Assembly: GCA_002429045.1 (NCBI GenBank)
Contig: DIYM01000115.1
Coordinates: forward strand, 1 to 55,009
DNA: 55,009 nt
Source of the DNA: Phycisphaerales bacterium UBA6054
Lineage (GTDB): Bacteria > Planctomycetota > Phycisphaerae > Phycisphaerales > UBA1924
Direction of reading: 5' to 3'
Positions 1 through 8,793 of this stretch are shown here, one piece after another. The translations under genes and the position numbers were made by a program. The notes under the pieces are model-generated. The model did not search any database. It was given only the letters and a program-made list of their open reading frames with translations, and was not told the origin of the DNA. Each line of letters starts with the position of its first letter. Position 1 is the first letter of the stretch.

Positions 1-22
1 CCGGCGGACGGGGGCCCGCCGG
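1..22 (-). terminator. possible hairpin terminator after fabI, cut by window edge
   Basis: CCGGCGG at 1-7 pairs perfectly with CCGCCGG at 16-22 around an 8-base loop, five bases past the fabI stop. Any T-run would lie outside the window, so only the stem can be seen. Confidence 0.35.
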
Positions 23-27
23 GCCGG

Positions 28-810
28 TCAGGCCCCGAGGATGCTCATCCCGCAATCCACATAGATGTTCTCGCCGGTCACACCGGCCCCGAGGTCGCTG
101 GCGAGGAACACCGCGGTGTTGCCCACATCCGAGCCCTCGACGGGGCGTCGGAGCGGGGCCTTCTCGCGGGCCGCCTGCTCCATCTGGTCGACCCCGCCCA
201 CGGCGGAACTGGCGAGCGTGCGGAGATACCCCCCGGAAATGGTGTTCACACGGATCCCGTGCTCCCCCAACTCGGACGCCAGATAGCGGCTGGTGGACTC
301 CAGGGCGGCTTTGGCGACCCCCATGACGTTGTAGCCCGGGATGACCTTCTCGGCACCGTAGTAGCTCATCGCCATGATGGACCCGCCGCCGTTCGACGCC
401 ATCTGGTCTTTCGCCCGCCCGGCCATCGCGGAGAGCGTGTACGCCGAGATGTCCACGGCGTCCAGGTACGCCTGGCGCGGGGTCACGCAGAACTTGCCCG
501 GTTGGAGCCAGTCCCGATCCGCGAACGCGATGGAATGGACCAGGAAGTCCAGGCGGGCGAAGTCCTTCTTGTACTGCTGAAAGAGGGCGTCGAGATCGTC
601 GTCCGATCCGGCGTCGCACGGGTGGAGCCAGGGATCGGGGGCGATCTTCTCCGCCGCCTTCCCGGTCCTGCGTGCGTTCTTGTCTCCCGGGATGTGGGCG
701 TAGGCGCAGGTCGCTCCGTGCTCGGTCAACGCCTTGGCGATGTGGAACGCGTACGAACGATCGTTGGCCACGCCCACGATCAGACCCTGCTTGCCGTCCA
801 TCAGACCCAT
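28..810 (-). CDS. fabI: enoyl-[acyl-carrier-protein] reductase (NADH), FabI type
   Basis: This enzyme reduces the trans-2-enoyl-ACP double bond in the last step of each type II fatty acid elongation cycle, in the cytoplasm. The 260-residue product has the normal FabI length and a short-chain dehydrogenase/reductase fold. The nucleotide-binding segment GVANDRS lies at residues 13-19. The FabI-type catalytic pattern Y-x2-M-x3-K is at Tyr160, Met163 and Lys167. The C-terminal VTGENIYVDCG is typical of the family. The ATG at 810 is chosen because AAGGAG lies about 9 bases upstream and residue 1 matches family N-termini; the reading frame stays open further upstream, but that part is not FabI-like. 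It is divergent from nadC, with about 100 bp between the two starts. Confidence 0.95.
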   Translation of the reverse strand: MGLMDGKQGLIVGVANDRSYAFHIAKALTEHGATCAYAHIPGDKNARRTGKAAEKIAPDPWLHPCDAGSDDDLDALFQQYKKDFARLDFLVHSIAFADRDWLQPGKFCVTPRQAYLDAVDISAYTLSAMAGRAKDQMASNGGGSIMAMSYYGAEKVIPGYNVMGVAKAALESTSRYLASELGEHGIRVNTISGGYLRTLASSAVGGVDQMEQAAREKAPLRRPVEGSDVGNTAVFLASDLGAGVTGENIYVDCGMSILGA

Positions 811-902
811 GTGGTTCGCTCCTTGCTTGAGTTCACGGCGGTGCCCGCGGCCCTGCGGACCGGGCTCTGCCGCAAGAGGGCATCGTAGGAGCCGACCCCG
901 CG

Positions 903-908
903 TACGAT
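903..908 (+). promoter_or_regulatory. -10-like element placed for a leaderless nadC transcript
   Basis: TACGAT ends 5 bases before the GTG at 914, so transcription would begin at or next to the start codon. No Shine-Dalgarno sequence sits at the usual distance and no clear -35 box is seen. The same layout recurs at ten other genes in the window. Confidence 0.55.
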
Positions 909-913
909 CCGGC

Positions 914-1861
914 GTGCATACCTTCGACGCCATCGAGCCCAACGAGGTCCCGCTGCCCGAACTGGCCCGGGCCCTGCTGCGTTCGGAGAGCGTGACCAGG
1001 CTGCTCGAACTGGCGCGTGACGAGGACTTGGGGGTCCCGGCGCGCGACTTCACGGGCGACCTGATGTTCACCGGGTCCGAGCGGCGGTCCGTAAGGCTCG
1101 CGGCGCGGTCGGGCGGCGTGCTCGCGGGGCTGGCGTGCGTCCCGAAGATCATCGAGGTCTTCGCGGGCGAGCACGAAGAGCCGGTCTCGTTCGAGCCGGG
1201 CGTCTCGGACGGCTCGGTGATCCGCCCGGGCCAGACGCTGGGCTCGTTCGAGGGTCATGCGCGATCGCTGGTGCGGCTCGAACGCACCATGCTCAACCTC
1301 GTGTCGCGCATGTCAGGGGTCGCGACCCGGGCCTCCGAGTTCGTGCGGGCGGTGGAAGGCACGGGGGTGGAGATCTGCGACACCCGCAAAACGACCCCGG
1401 GGCTCCGGCTGTTCGAGAAGTACGCGGTCCGGTGCGGGGGCGGGTGCTGCCACCGCATCGGGCTCCACGACGCGGTGCTCATCAAGGACAACCACATCGC
1501 CGGGCTGAGTGTGTTCGAGCTCGCGGGCACGCTGGCGGAGGTCGCGACCGAGGCGCGTTCCCGCGGCGGGCTGCTGCGTTTCATCCAGGTCGAGGTCGAC
1601 ACGCTCGAGCAGTTCGAGCATGTGGTCGGGCTGCCGAACGGGCTGATCGACATGGTGCTGCTGGACAACATGGACCCGGGGCGGTTGCGCGAGGCCGTCG
1701 CTCGGCGCGACACCGAGGCGCCGGGCCTGCTGCTCGAGGCTTCGGGCGGGGTGTCTCTCGCGAGCGTGCGGTCGATCGCCGAGACGGGGGTCGATCGGAT
1801 CTCGGTCGGGGCGCTCACGCACCAGGCCGTCTCGCTCGATCTCGGGCTCGACGCGGGGTGA
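914..1861 (+). CDS. nadC: nicotinate-nucleotide pyrophosphorylase (carboxylating)
   Basis: NadC converts quinolinate and PRPP to nicotinate mononucleotide, CO2 and pyrophosphate in de novo NAD synthesis. The 315-residue product carries the quinolinate-binding TRKTTPGLR at about 156-164. It also has GGCCHRIGLHDAVLIKDNH from about 174, with the phosphate-contacting HR and the catalytic Lys. The C-terminal barrel strands LEASGGV (about 274) and VDRISVGALTH (about 294) are present. The reading frame is open much further upstream and gives no in-frame ATG near the conserved domain. GTG 914 is preferred because TACGAT lies 5 bases before it, so a leaderless message is inferred. The stop overlaps the birA start by four bases. 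Confidence 0.92.
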   Translation: MHTFDAIEPNEVPLPELARALLRSESVTRLLELARDEDLGVPARDFTGDLMFTGSERRSVRLAARSGGVLAGLACVPKIIEVFAGEHEEPVSFEPGVSDGSVIRPGQTLGSFEGHARSLVRLERTMLNLVSRMSGVATRASEFVRAVEGTGVEICDTRKTTPGLRLFEKYAVRCGGGCCHRIGLHDAVLIKDNHIAGLSVFELAGTLAEVATEARSRGGLLRFIQVEVDTLEQFEHVVGLPNGLIDMVLLDNMDPGRLREAVARRDTEAPGLLLEASGGVSLASVRSIAETGVDRISVGALTHQAVSLDLGLDAG

Positions 1862-2628
1862 CGGGCGTTCCCGAGGACATCACGGGGTGGGCCGATCGGA
1901 TCGAGCGCGCGATCGGGGCGATGGACGGTTGCCCGGTCGCGGAGGCGGCGGTCTACCAGAGGGTTTCGAGCACCCAGGACGCGGCGTCGCGTCACGCGGC
2001 GGGGGGGCGCCAGGTCGTCGTGGTCGCGTCGGAGCAGACCCGAGGGCGCGGTCGCCTGGGCCGGCGATGGGAGGACGGTGTCGGCGCCACCCTCCCGATG
2101 TCGGTCGCGATCGTCACTCGGCTGAGCGGCGTGCAGCTGGCGGCGCGCGCGGGGCTCGCCGCGTTGGACGCATGCTCGGACCGGCTGCCGGCGTCCGAGG
2201 TGCTCATCAAGTGGCCCAACGACATCGTCGTCCGGTCCGACGGATGCGATCGCAAGCTCGCGGGCGTGCTGATCGAACGCCGCGGCGGGGTCGCGGTCAT
2301 CGGTGTCGGGATCAACACCCGTTCGATGCCCGCGTGCGGGGGCCTATGCCCGATCGCGTTCGAGGACCTCGGCGTCGTCGCCGATCGGTGCGATCTCGCG
2401 ATCGGGGTGCTCGGGCGTCTCGGCGAGTGGCTTTGCGCCTCGGACGGTGCGGTGCGAGCGCGGTGGTCAGAGTCCGACGCGATGGTCGGCACCGAGCGCG
2501 CGTTCGATTCGGGGGGAGGGCGGATCCGCGGCGAGGTCCTGGGGATCGACCCGTTGTCATCGATCCGCGTCCGCACCGACGAAGGCGATCGCCGGATCGC
2601 CGTCGCGACCGCCCGGACCGCAGGGTGA
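1858..2628 (+). CDS. birA: biotin--[acetyl-CoA-carboxylase] ligase, catalytic-only type
   Basis: The enzyme attaches biotin, via biotinyl-AMP, to the biotin carrier of acetyl-CoA carboxylase and so feeds the fatty acid pathway that fabI serves. The 256-residue product has SSTQDAA near 37, the adenylate-binding QTRGRGRLGRRW near 60-71, KWPNDIV near 118, RKLAGVLIE near 131 and GVGINT near 148. It lacks the N-terminal winged-helix domain of E. coli BirA, so direct repression of biotin genes is not expected. The GTG at 1858 forms a GTGA overlap with the nadC stop, implying translational coupling; no separate ribosome site is visible. It converges on the HIT gene with only 6 bp between stops. Confidence 0.9.
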   Translation: MTGVPEDITGWADRIERAIGAMDGCPVAEAAVYQRVSSTQDAASRHAAGGRQVVVVASEQTRGRGRLGRRWEDGVGATLPMSVAIVTRLSGVQLAARAGLAALDACSDRLPASEVLIKWPNDIVVRSDGCDRKLAGVLIERRGGVAVIGVGINTRSMPACGGLCPIAFEDLGVVADRCDLAIGVLGRLGEWLCASDGAVRARWSESDAMVGTERAFDSGGGRIRGEVLGIDPLSSIRVRTDEGDRRIAVATARTAG

Positions 2629-2634
2629 GCGCGG

Positions 2635-3087
2635 TCAGAGCAGGCGTTTGATGTGCTTGCCGATCTCGTGGGCTTCTTCCTGGGTCAGCGTGCCCGATTG
2701 CCAATCGAAGGTCAGCCCGGGCCCGTTGTCCTTATCGGGTTTGCCTTGCACCGGGTTGCCGCGTCCCTTGAATCGTGGGATGACATGGAAGTGGACATGG
2801 GGGACCGCCTGCCCGGCGTCGGCGCCGTTGTTCTGGAGGATGTTGACGGCCTCGGCGCCGGTGGTTTTCTTGAGCGCCCGGACGATCCGCGGGAGCACGT
2901 TGCCGACGGCGGCGGAGAACTCGTCGGACAGCTGGTCGATGGTCTCGGCGGGCTCTTTGGGGATCACGAGGGCGTGCCCCTCGCTGAGCGGGGCGATGTC
3001 CAGGATCGCGATGACGTGGTCGTCCTCGTAGATCTTGTGGGAGGGGACTTCGCCGCGGATGATCTTAGAAAAGATGGAGTCGGTCAT
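2635..3087 (-). CDS. HIT family nucleotide-binding protein (HinT-like)
   Basis: HIT proteins hydrolyse or transfer nucleoside phosphoramidates and dinucleotides through the histidine triad. The 150-residue product has the triad as PHVHFHVIPR, with His97, His99 and His101. It also has the family N-terminus (IFSKIIRGEVPSHKIYEDD) and the ILDIAPLSEGHALVIPK segment. The ATG at 3087 follows a TACGAT hexamer with a 6-base gap and has no Shine-Dalgarno sequence, so a leaderless message is inferred. It diverges from mutL across a 67-bp gap that holds both -10 elements. The exact substrate cannot be told from sequence. Confidence 0.9.
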   Translation of the reverse strand: MTDSIFSKIIRGEVPSHKIYEDDHVIAILDIAPLSEGHALVIPKEPAETIDQLSDEFSAAVGNVLPRIVRALKKTTGAEAVNILQNNGADAGQAVPHVHFHVIPRFKGRGNPVQGKPDKDNGPGLTFDWQSGTLTQEEAHEIGKHIKRLL

Positions 3088-3093
3088 GCCCGG

Positions 3094-3099
3094 ATCGTA
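3094..3099 (-). promoter_or_regulatory. -10-like element for a leaderless HIT gene transcript
   Basis: Read on the minus strand, TACGAT is followed by 6 bases and then the ATG at 3087. It is divergent from, and within 50 bp of, the mutL element. Confidence 0.55.
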
Positions 3100-3142
3100 C
3101 GAGACCCGGGGGGGCCGCGGGGTGTTCGGGTGCTCCGACGCG

Positions 3143-3148
3143 TAGGAT
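3143..3148 (+). promoter_or_regulatory. -10-like element for a leaderless mutL transcript
   Basis: TAGGAT is followed by 6 bases and then the mutL ATG at 3155. There is no purine-rich ribosome site between them. Confidence 0.55.
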
Positions 3149-3154
3149 TTCCTG

Positions 3155-5080
3155 ATGTCTTCGGCACGATCGGCACAACTCGAACAGGCCGGGTCCGCTG
3201 GCCCGGTGGGGGCGTCACCGATCAAGCGTCTGCCCACGCTGCTGGTCAATCAGATCGCCGCGGGCGAGGTCATCGAGCGCCCGGCCTCGGTCGTCAAGGA
3301 GGTCGTCGAGAACGCGATCGACGCCGGCGCGTCGCGCATCGACATCGAACTCGAGGGCGGGGGGGTCGAGCTGATCCGCGTCTCCGACGACGGGCACGGC
3401 ATCGCCCCCGAGCAGTTGGCCCTGGCGATCACGCCCCACGCGACGAGCAAGATCCGCGAGGCCGAGGACCTGGACCGGATCGGCACGATGGGGTTCCGCG
3501 GGGAGGCGTTGGCGTCGATCGCATCGGTCAGCCGACTGCGGATCGTCTCGCGGGTACGGGGCGAGGACGAGGCCCGCGAGATCTCGGTCGAGGGCGACGA
3601 TGTGCGCCCGGTGCGGCCCGCGTCGAGAGGGGTCGGGACGACGATCGAGTGCAGGAACCTGTTCTTTAACACGCCCGCACGGCGCAAGTTTCTCAGGACG
3701 CCGACGACCGAACAGACGCGCTGTCTCGACTGGATCCGGGACCTCGCGATGGCGCACCCGTCGGTGGCGGTCCGGGCGGTGTGCGATGGGAAGGCGCGCC
3801 TCGATCTGCCGCCCGAGCAGTCACCGCGTGACCGTGCGGTCTCGATCCTGGGCAAGGAACTCGAAGACCAGTTGCTGGAGGTCTCGGTCGATCGCTTCGA
3901 TGACAGCCGCGGGATCATGGTGTGGGGGCTGGTGGGGCTGCCTTCGGTCGCCCGCGCGACGGCCAAGGGGCAGCACGTGTTCCTGAACGGGCGCCTGATC
4001 CGCGACAAGACGGTCCAGCACGCGATCCGAGAGGCGTATCGGGGGCTGATCGAGCCGGGGCGCCACCCCACCGCGGTCCTGATGATCGAGATGTCGCCCG
4101 GCGCCGTGGATGTGAACGTTCACCCGGCCAAGCTTGAGGTGCGGTTCCGCGACCAGTCGATGGTGCATCGGGCGATCTACCACGGCGTGCGCGACGCGTT
4201 GCAGAAAGCGGATGTGACTCCTTCGGCGTTGCAGCGTCTGCCGGGGCTCGGATCCCAGATGGGCCCGGGGTCGGGCCCGGCGGTCGCCGAGCCGTCGGCG
4301 GCCCGGGTGGACCATCAGGTCGAGAGGCTGGTCGAGTATCTCAAGGAACGCCCGGTCGACGCCGAGCCCGCGCGGATGCAAGAGCCCGAGCGGTTGCGCG
4401 ACGACATCCGTCGGGTGCTCGAGAGCGGGGCGCCGTCGCCCGCCGCGGTCTCGGGCGGGGGGTCGGGCGGCGAGGGGACCCTGCCGAGGGTCCGGCCCGC
4501 CGACCGCGTGCTGCAGGTGCATTCGAGCTACCTGATCACCCAGGATCCGCAGGGCGTGATCATCGTCGATCAGCACGCGTTGCACGAGCGCGTGATGTTC
4601 GAGAAACTGCTCTCGCGTGTGACCGGAGAAGGCGGCACGCTCGAGACACAGCAGTTGCTGGCGCCGATCGTCATCGAGACGTCACGCGGTGTGGTCGACA
4701 TGCTCGAAGAACTCGCCCCGATGTTCGATCGGCTCGGGCTCGAGGTCGGCGCGATGGGACCCGCGTCGGTCGGAGTGCGGTCGGTTCCGAGCTTCCTGGT
4801 GTCCAGGAGCGTCGAGCCCGGGGCCTTCGTGGAGGAACTGCTCGACCGCGCGGCCAACGAGGGGTTCGTCCCGGGCAGCGAGGAGGCGCTGCACGAGGTG
4901 CTCGACATGATGGCGTGCAAGGCCGCGGTCAAGGCGGGCGATCGGCTCAGCGACGATGAGATGGACGAACTGATGCGGATGCGCGAGACCGTGGAGCGTT
5001 CCGGGAGTTGCCCCCACGGGCGCGCGACGACGGTCAGGCTGACGATCGCCGAACTCGAGAAGCTGTTCGATCGGCGCTAA
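3155..5080 (+). CDS. mutL: DNA mismatch repair protein MutL with endonuclease motif
   Basis: MutL is the GHKL ATPase that links MutS mismatch recognition to strand removal. The 641-residue product has the ATPase motifs NQIAAGEV...VENAIDAGA (about 31-60), DDGHGI (about 75) and GFRGEAL (about 107), then a variable linker (about 360-450) and the dimerisation domain. The C-terminal domain carries DQHALHERVMFE near 472, an exact match to DQHA(x)2E(x)4E, the metal-binding nicking-endonuclease motif of MutLs from bacteria that lack MutH. ACKAAVKAGD near 588 and CPHGR near 618 are the supporting metal-site motifs. It therefore probably nicks DNA itself rather than activating MutH. The ATG at 3155 is supported by the TAGGAT hexamer just upstream. 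Confidence 0.96.
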   Translation: MSSARSAQLEQAGSAGPVGASPIKRLPTLLVNQIAAGEVIERPASVVKEVVENAIDAGASRIDIELEGGGVELIRVSDDGHGIAPEQLALAITPHATSKIREAEDLDRIGTMGFRGEALASIASVSRLRIVSRVRGEDEAREISVEGDDVRPVRPASRGVGTTIECRNLFFNTPARRKFLRTPTTEQTRCLDWIRDLAMAHPSVAVRAVCDGKARLDLPPEQSPRDRAVSILGKELEDQLLEVSVDRFDDSRGIMVWGLVGLPSVARATAKGQHVFLNGRLIRDKTVQHAIREAYRGLIEPGRHPTAVLMIEMSPGAVDVNVHPAKLEVRFRDQSMVHRAIYHGVRDALQKADVTPSALQRLPGLGSQMGPGSGPAVAEPSAARVDHQVERLVEYLKERPVDAEPARMQEPERLRDDIRRVLESGAPSPAAVSGGGSGGEGTLPRVRPADRVLQVHSSYLITQDPQGVIIVDQHALHERVMFEKLLSRVTGEGGTLETQQLLAPIVIETSRGVVDMLEELAPMFDRLGLEVGAMGPASVGVRSVPSFLVSRSVEPGAFVEELLDRAANEGFVPGSEEALHEVLDMMACKAAVKAGDRLSDDEMDELMRMRETVERSGSCPHGRATTVRLTIAELEKLFDRR

Positions 5081-5207
5081 GTACCGATTTGGAAGAATCT
5101 TGCGCTTCGGGCCCAGTTCTTTCCTGACGGGCGGTTGAATCGTTGTGGGCACAGGTGAAACGTTGACGGCTCCCGGGCGCGTGTAGGAAGCCCGGGCGGA
5201 GACACTC

Positions 5208-5813
5208 ATGGACACCCTCGATGCGATTCACGCCCGCCGATCCATCAAGCAGTTCGATCCCGACCACCGGTTCAGCGCCGACGAGGAGCGGCGTCTGCTG
5301 GAAGCCGCGATCCAATCCCCCACGAGCTTCAACATCCAGCACTGGCGTTTCGTGGTGGTCAAGGACCCGGGGCTGCGCCGTCGGATTCGTGAGCTCGGCA
5401 ACGATCAAGCGCAGATCACCGACGCGTCCCTGCTGATCATCACGACGGCGGACGTGAAGGCGTGGCAGAAGTCGCCCGAGCGATACTGGAAGGACGCGCC
5501 GGCCGACGTCGCCGAGCTGTTGGTGGGGTGGATGGGCCCGTTCCACGAGGGGCGTGAGCAACTCCAGCGTGACGAGGCGATGCGTTCGATCGGGATGGCG
5601 ATGCAGACGATCATGCTGGCCGCCAAGGGCATGGGGTACGACTCGTGCCCCATGATCGGCTATGACTTCGACAAGGTCGCCGAGATCATCGGGCTGCCCG
5701 ACGATCACGCGATCGGGCCGATGGTCGCGGTCGGTCGGGGCACCAAGGACGCGTGGCCGAAGCCCGGGCAGCTCCCGCTCGACGAGGTCGTGATCGAGAA
5801 CCGATTCGCCTGA
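5208..5813 (+). CDS. nitroreductase family FMN-dependent oxidoreductase
   Basis: The 201-residue product belongs to the nitroreductase family of FMN-containing NAD(P)H oxidoreductases. The N-terminal phosphate-binding signature ARRSIKQFDP (about 9-18) and PTSFNIQHWRF (about 43-53) are diagnostic. AMQTIMLAAKGMGYDSCPM and the late GRGTKD segment complete the fold. The physiological substrate is unknown; family members act on quinones, nitro compounds, flavins or enones. The ATG at 5208 has GGAG 6 bases upstream. It stands alone between mutL and the SGNH gene with its own 127-bp leader region, in which I see no convincing promoter. Confidence 0.85.
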   Translation: MDTLDAIHARRSIKQFDPDHRFSADEERRLLEAAIQSPTSFNIQHWRFVVVKDPGLRRRIRELGNDQAQITDASLLIITTADVKAWQKSPERYWKDAPADVAELLVGWMGPFHEGREQLQRDEAMRSIGMAMQTIMLAAKGMGYDSCPMIGYDFDKVAEIIGLPDDHAIGPMVAVGRGTKDAWPKPGQLPLDEVVIENRFA

Positions 5814-5890
5814 CCGGGCGGGCGCCCCCCCGCGGCGGAGAGGGCGCGTTTCCCGGCTATGCGGGGCTTGAGGGCGCGTTACCGGATCCT

Positions 5891-5907
5891 GCGGACCGCG
5901 GGTCCGC
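5891..5907 (+). terminator. 7-bp perfect inverted repeat, possible terminator
   Basis: GCGGACC and GGTCCGC flank a 3-base loop about 80 bases after the nitroreductase stop. No T-run follows, so it may be only a GC-rich dyad. Confidence 0.25.
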
Positions 5908-6000
5908 CACGCACGCGCGCCGGCGAACGCGGTCCGGGCGGTGTCCGCGGTGCCCGACGATGTTTTTTGATCGGGGGTGGGTGATGCCCTCGGGCTCGGG

Positions 6001-6006
6001 TATCTT
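6001..6006 (+). promoter_or_regulatory. -10-like element for a leaderless SGNH-dockerin transcript
   Basis: TATCTT is followed by 6 bases and then the ATG at 6013. This favours 6013 over the in-frame ATG at 5977. Confidence 0.5.
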
Positions 6007-6012
6007 CGCGGT

Positions 6013-7506
6013 ATGGCGTTGTGTGTTCAATCGTGCGTCGGGGCGATCGCCGCGGCGGGCCTGCTGGTCAACTGCGTGTCGGCAGGGCCGGACTCGGCGG
6101 CCCGGGGCGAGTTCGCCAGGGACGTGCTCTCCGGGCGGGCGTCGGTGCTGATCATCGGAGATTCGACGAACAACCCCGCGGGTGCCGGGCTGTTCTGCCC
6201 GTACTACGAGGGGCTCCTCCGCCGCCTCCCCCCGTCGGTCCCGGTCGGGGGATTCCGCGTCTCCGGATCGACGGGCAACATCGCGGTGGGTGACTACGTC
6301 CGGTTTTTGGGTGGATCCACGAACGTGCTGGTTGGCGGGCGTATCCAGCCGCGAAACCCGTTGATCCCGGTCGCGCCCGGGACCGGGTACATCCCGCCGG
6401 GTCTGCGGAACGATCTGCGGATCGTGGACGGGATGGAACTCCCGGACGGCGGGCGGTTCGCGTCGTTGCTGGTGTGGGATCTGGGGCAACTCTCGCCCAA
6501 CGCCGCCGATCAGTGGGTCGGGGCGGACATCGTGCTGCGGACGCCCGTGGTTGTCGGGCCCGCGGGCGGGGGCATGCTCGGCTCGATCGGGTTCCAAACG
6601 CTGACCGACTACGACGACGCCCCGGGTGGCTTCGTCGGCGGCGACATCGAGACCGTGAGCTTTGCGAGCGGGGAGTGGGGGCTGCGTTGCTTGGATGCGG
6701 TGTTCGAGGATGTACCCGTGCTGCGTGTGGGTGTGCGTCTGGGTGGTGATCTGGACAATGCCGACTCGGAGGAGTCCGGGAGCCGCTTCGCGTGGTGCCA
6801 TCACTCGCTGTTCAGCGTGCGTGCCGCGACGGATGATCATGGGCTGTACATGGACAGCGTTTCGGTGGGTGGGTTCACGGCGCTCGACCACGCGAACACG
6901 CTGGATAGGGGATCGCTCGGTGATTACATCGAGGCGATGGGGCGTGCGCCGACCTGGATCATGGTCTGGCTCGGGGAGAATGTCGAGGTCGACGAGTGGG
7001 ACGGCCAGAATCTCGGCCCGCTCTTCTCTGACCGAGTCGCCGCGATCGCCGATCGCGCGCTCGCCTCGGTGGCAGACCGCTTCCCGGGCCGGGATGTCGG
7101 CGTGGTGCTGGTGGTCCCGCCGCAGGCGTCCGGCACGTACCCGGCGGCACGCTACGTCGCGTTCCGGGACGCCCTCGGGCAACTCGCGGCTGATCGAGGC
7201 TGGTCGTCGTTCGATCTACGGGGAGCGCTCGGCGACTCGTTGACCGGGCTCGATGAGGGCTTCACCGACGACGATGTGCACCCGAGCCTGGAGGGTTCGG
7301 AGTTCGTGGCGGACGCCTGGTATCGGTTGCTCGAGTGCACTCGGGCCGACATGAACGGCGACGGGCTTCGCAACTTCTTCGACATCAATGACTACCTGAA
7401 CGCGTTCGTGGGCGGGGACGCGTCGTCCGACTTTGATGGCGATCGGGCGATCAGCTTCTTCGATATCTCCGCGTTCCTCGCCGCGTTCTCGGCGGCTTGT
7501 CCGTAG
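6013..7506 (+). CDS. exported SGNH/GDSL-type hydrolase with C-terminal dockerin-like EF-hand pair
   Basis: The 497-residue product starts with a signal-peptide-like segment (MALCVQSCVGAIAAAGLLVN). GDSTNN near 49 matches block I of SGNH hydrolases, and DDVHPS near 419 matches the block V Asp-x2-His pair. The central part is unlike anything I can name. The last ~50 residues contain two calcium-loop-like repeats (DMNGDGLRNFFDINDYL and DFDGDRAISFFDISAFL) and end in AACP, the dockerin-like tail common on exported planctomycete proteins. An extracellular esterase acting on polysaccharide or acyl groups is plausible but not shown. Start 6013 is chosen because it begins the signal peptide and has TATCTT 6 bases before it. 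Confidence 0.75.
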   Translation: MALCVQSCVGAIAAAGLLVNCVSAGPDSAARGEFARDVLSGRASVLIIGDSTNNPAGAGLFCPYYEGLLRRLPPSVPVGGFRVSGSTGNIAVGDYVRFLGGSTNVLVGGRIQPRNPLIPVAPGTGYIPPGLRNDLRIVDGMELPDGGRFASLLVWDLGQLSPNAADQWVGADIVLRTPVVVGPAGGGMLGSIGFQTLTDYDDAPGGFVGGDIETVSFASGEWGLRCLDAVFEDVPVLRVGVRLGGDLDNADSEESGSRFAWCHHSLFSVRAATDDHGLYMDSVSVGGFTALDHANTLDRGSLGDYIEAMGRAPTWIMVWLGENVEVDEWDGQNLGPLFSDRVAAIADRALASVADRFPGRDVGVVLVVPPQASGTYPAARYVAFRDALGQLAADRGWSSFDLRGALGDSLTGLDEGFTDDDVHPSLEGSEFVADAWYRLLECTRADMNGDGLRNFFDINDYLNAFVGGDASSDFDGDRAISFFDISAFLAAFSAACP

Positions 7507-7537
7507 GTGTCGCCGGGCCGCGGATCGGACGCGGATC

Positions 7538-8743
7538 TCACGCGTCGTCCAGCAGTTCGACGGCTTCGAAGGGTTTGCCTTCGAGCATCGCCAGCGAGGC
7601 GCCGCCACCGGTCGAGACGTGGCTGAGCCTCGACGCGACGCCGAAGGTCTCGGCGGCCGCCGCGGAGTCACCCCCGCCGACCACCGAGGTGCAGCCGGCG
7701 TCGGTCGCGTCGGCGATCGCTTCTGCGATGATGCGTGTGCCCATGCGGAACGGGCGCCACTCGAACACGCCCATCGGGCCGTTCCAGACGACGGTCTTCG
7801 AGCCCTTGATCGCCTGGGTGAAGCGCAGGCGGCTCTTGGGTCCGATGTCCAGCCCCATGTACCCGTCCTTGATGTGGTCCTCGAACTCTTCGAGGTCGCC
7901 CGCGTTCTCGGTGAACTGTGTCGAGCACACGTGATCGATCGGGAGGTGCAGATCGACCTTCGACTCGCCGGCCAGCGCGATGATGTGCTTGGCTTCCTTG
8001 ATCCGGTCTTCCTCCACGCGCGACGATCCGACGTTGTGCCCGAGGGCCTTGAGGAAGGTGTACGCCATGGCCCCGCCGATGACGATGTGGTCGGCCTTGG
8101 GGAGCAGGTTCTCGATCGCGGGGAGTTTGTCGGAGACCTTCGCGCCGCCCAGCACGATCGTGAAGGGCTTGGCCGGGCTGGCGATCGCTTCGGAGAGGTA
8201 CTTGATCTCCTTCTCCACGAGGAAGCCCACGACCCTGGCACCGTCGCCCATGCGCTGGGGCACGGCGAGCATCGACGCGTCGGTCCGGTGGCACGTGCCG
8301 AACGCGTCGTTCACGTAGACCTCGGCGTACGACGCGAGGCGATCGGCGAAGGCCGCGTCGCCCGACTTCTCGCCGGCGTGGAACCGGAGATTCTCGAGGA
8401 GGAGCACCTGGCCGTCGGCCATGGCGTTGATGGCGCCGGCGGCCGCGTCATCGGTGCAGTCCTGGCTGGGGAACAGGACGGGTTGATCGAGCAGTTCGCC
8501 CAGCCTCTTGGCGACGGGTTCGAGGGACGAGCCGGCCTCGTAGCCCTCGCCGCCCGGGCGTCCGAGGTGGGACATCAGGACCGCGCGGCCGCCGCGGTCG
8601 GCGATCGACTTGATGGTGGGTAGCGCGGCGCGGATGCGCCGGTCGTCCGAGATCGCGCCGTTGTCGAGCGGGACGTTGAAATCGACGCGAACGAGCACAC
8701 GCTTGGAGGCGACGTCGGTGTTGGCGATGGTCTGCTTGGGCAT
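7538..8743 (-). CDS. pgk: phosphoglycerate kinase
   Basis: PGK interconverts 1,3-bisphosphoglycerate plus ADP and 3-phosphoglycerate plus ATP in glycolysis and gluconeogenesis. The 401-residue product has the family length. It shows RVDFNVPL near the N-terminus, SHLGRP, the linker region LGGAKVSDKL, the hinge NGPMGVFE and the nucleotide-binding GGGDSAAA. The ATG at 8743 is preceded by GAGG about 8 bases upstream; a longer in-frame start at 8815 would run into the terminator hairpin and adds unrelated residues. It lies downstream of atpH on the same strand but is separated from it by a strong intrinsic terminator, so it probably has its own promoter between about 8744 and 8793. Confidence 0.96.
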   Translation of the reverse strand: MPKQTIANTDVASKRVLVRVDFNVPLDNGAISDDRRIRAALPTIKSIADRGGRAVLMSHLGRPGGEGYEAGSSLEPVAKRLGELLDQPVLFPSQDCTDDAAAGAINAMADGQVLLLENLRFHAGEKSGDAAFADRLASYAEVYVNDAFGTCHRTDASMLAVPQRMGDGARVVGFLVEKEIKYLSEAIASPAKPFTIVLGGAKVSDKLPAIENLLPKADHIVIGGAMAYTFLKALGHNVGSSRVEEDRIKEAKHIIALAGESKVDLHLPIDHVCSTQFTENAGDLEEFEDHIKDGYMGLDIGPKSRLRFTQAIKGSKTVVWNGPMGVFEWRPFRMGTRIIAEAIADATDAGCTSVVGGGDSAAAAETFGVASRLSHVSTGGGASLAMLEGKPFEAVELLDDA

Positions 8744-8793
8744 CGGGGGATCCTCGGTGGGTGGCGTTCGGCTCGGTTCCGGAGTCTGGTCTG

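Noticed and set aside
28..1152. A longer FabI starting upstream of 810
   Set aside because: The frame stays open to 1152, but the added residues are Ser/Arg-rich and antisense to nadC. The ATG at 810 has a good ribosome site and matches the family.
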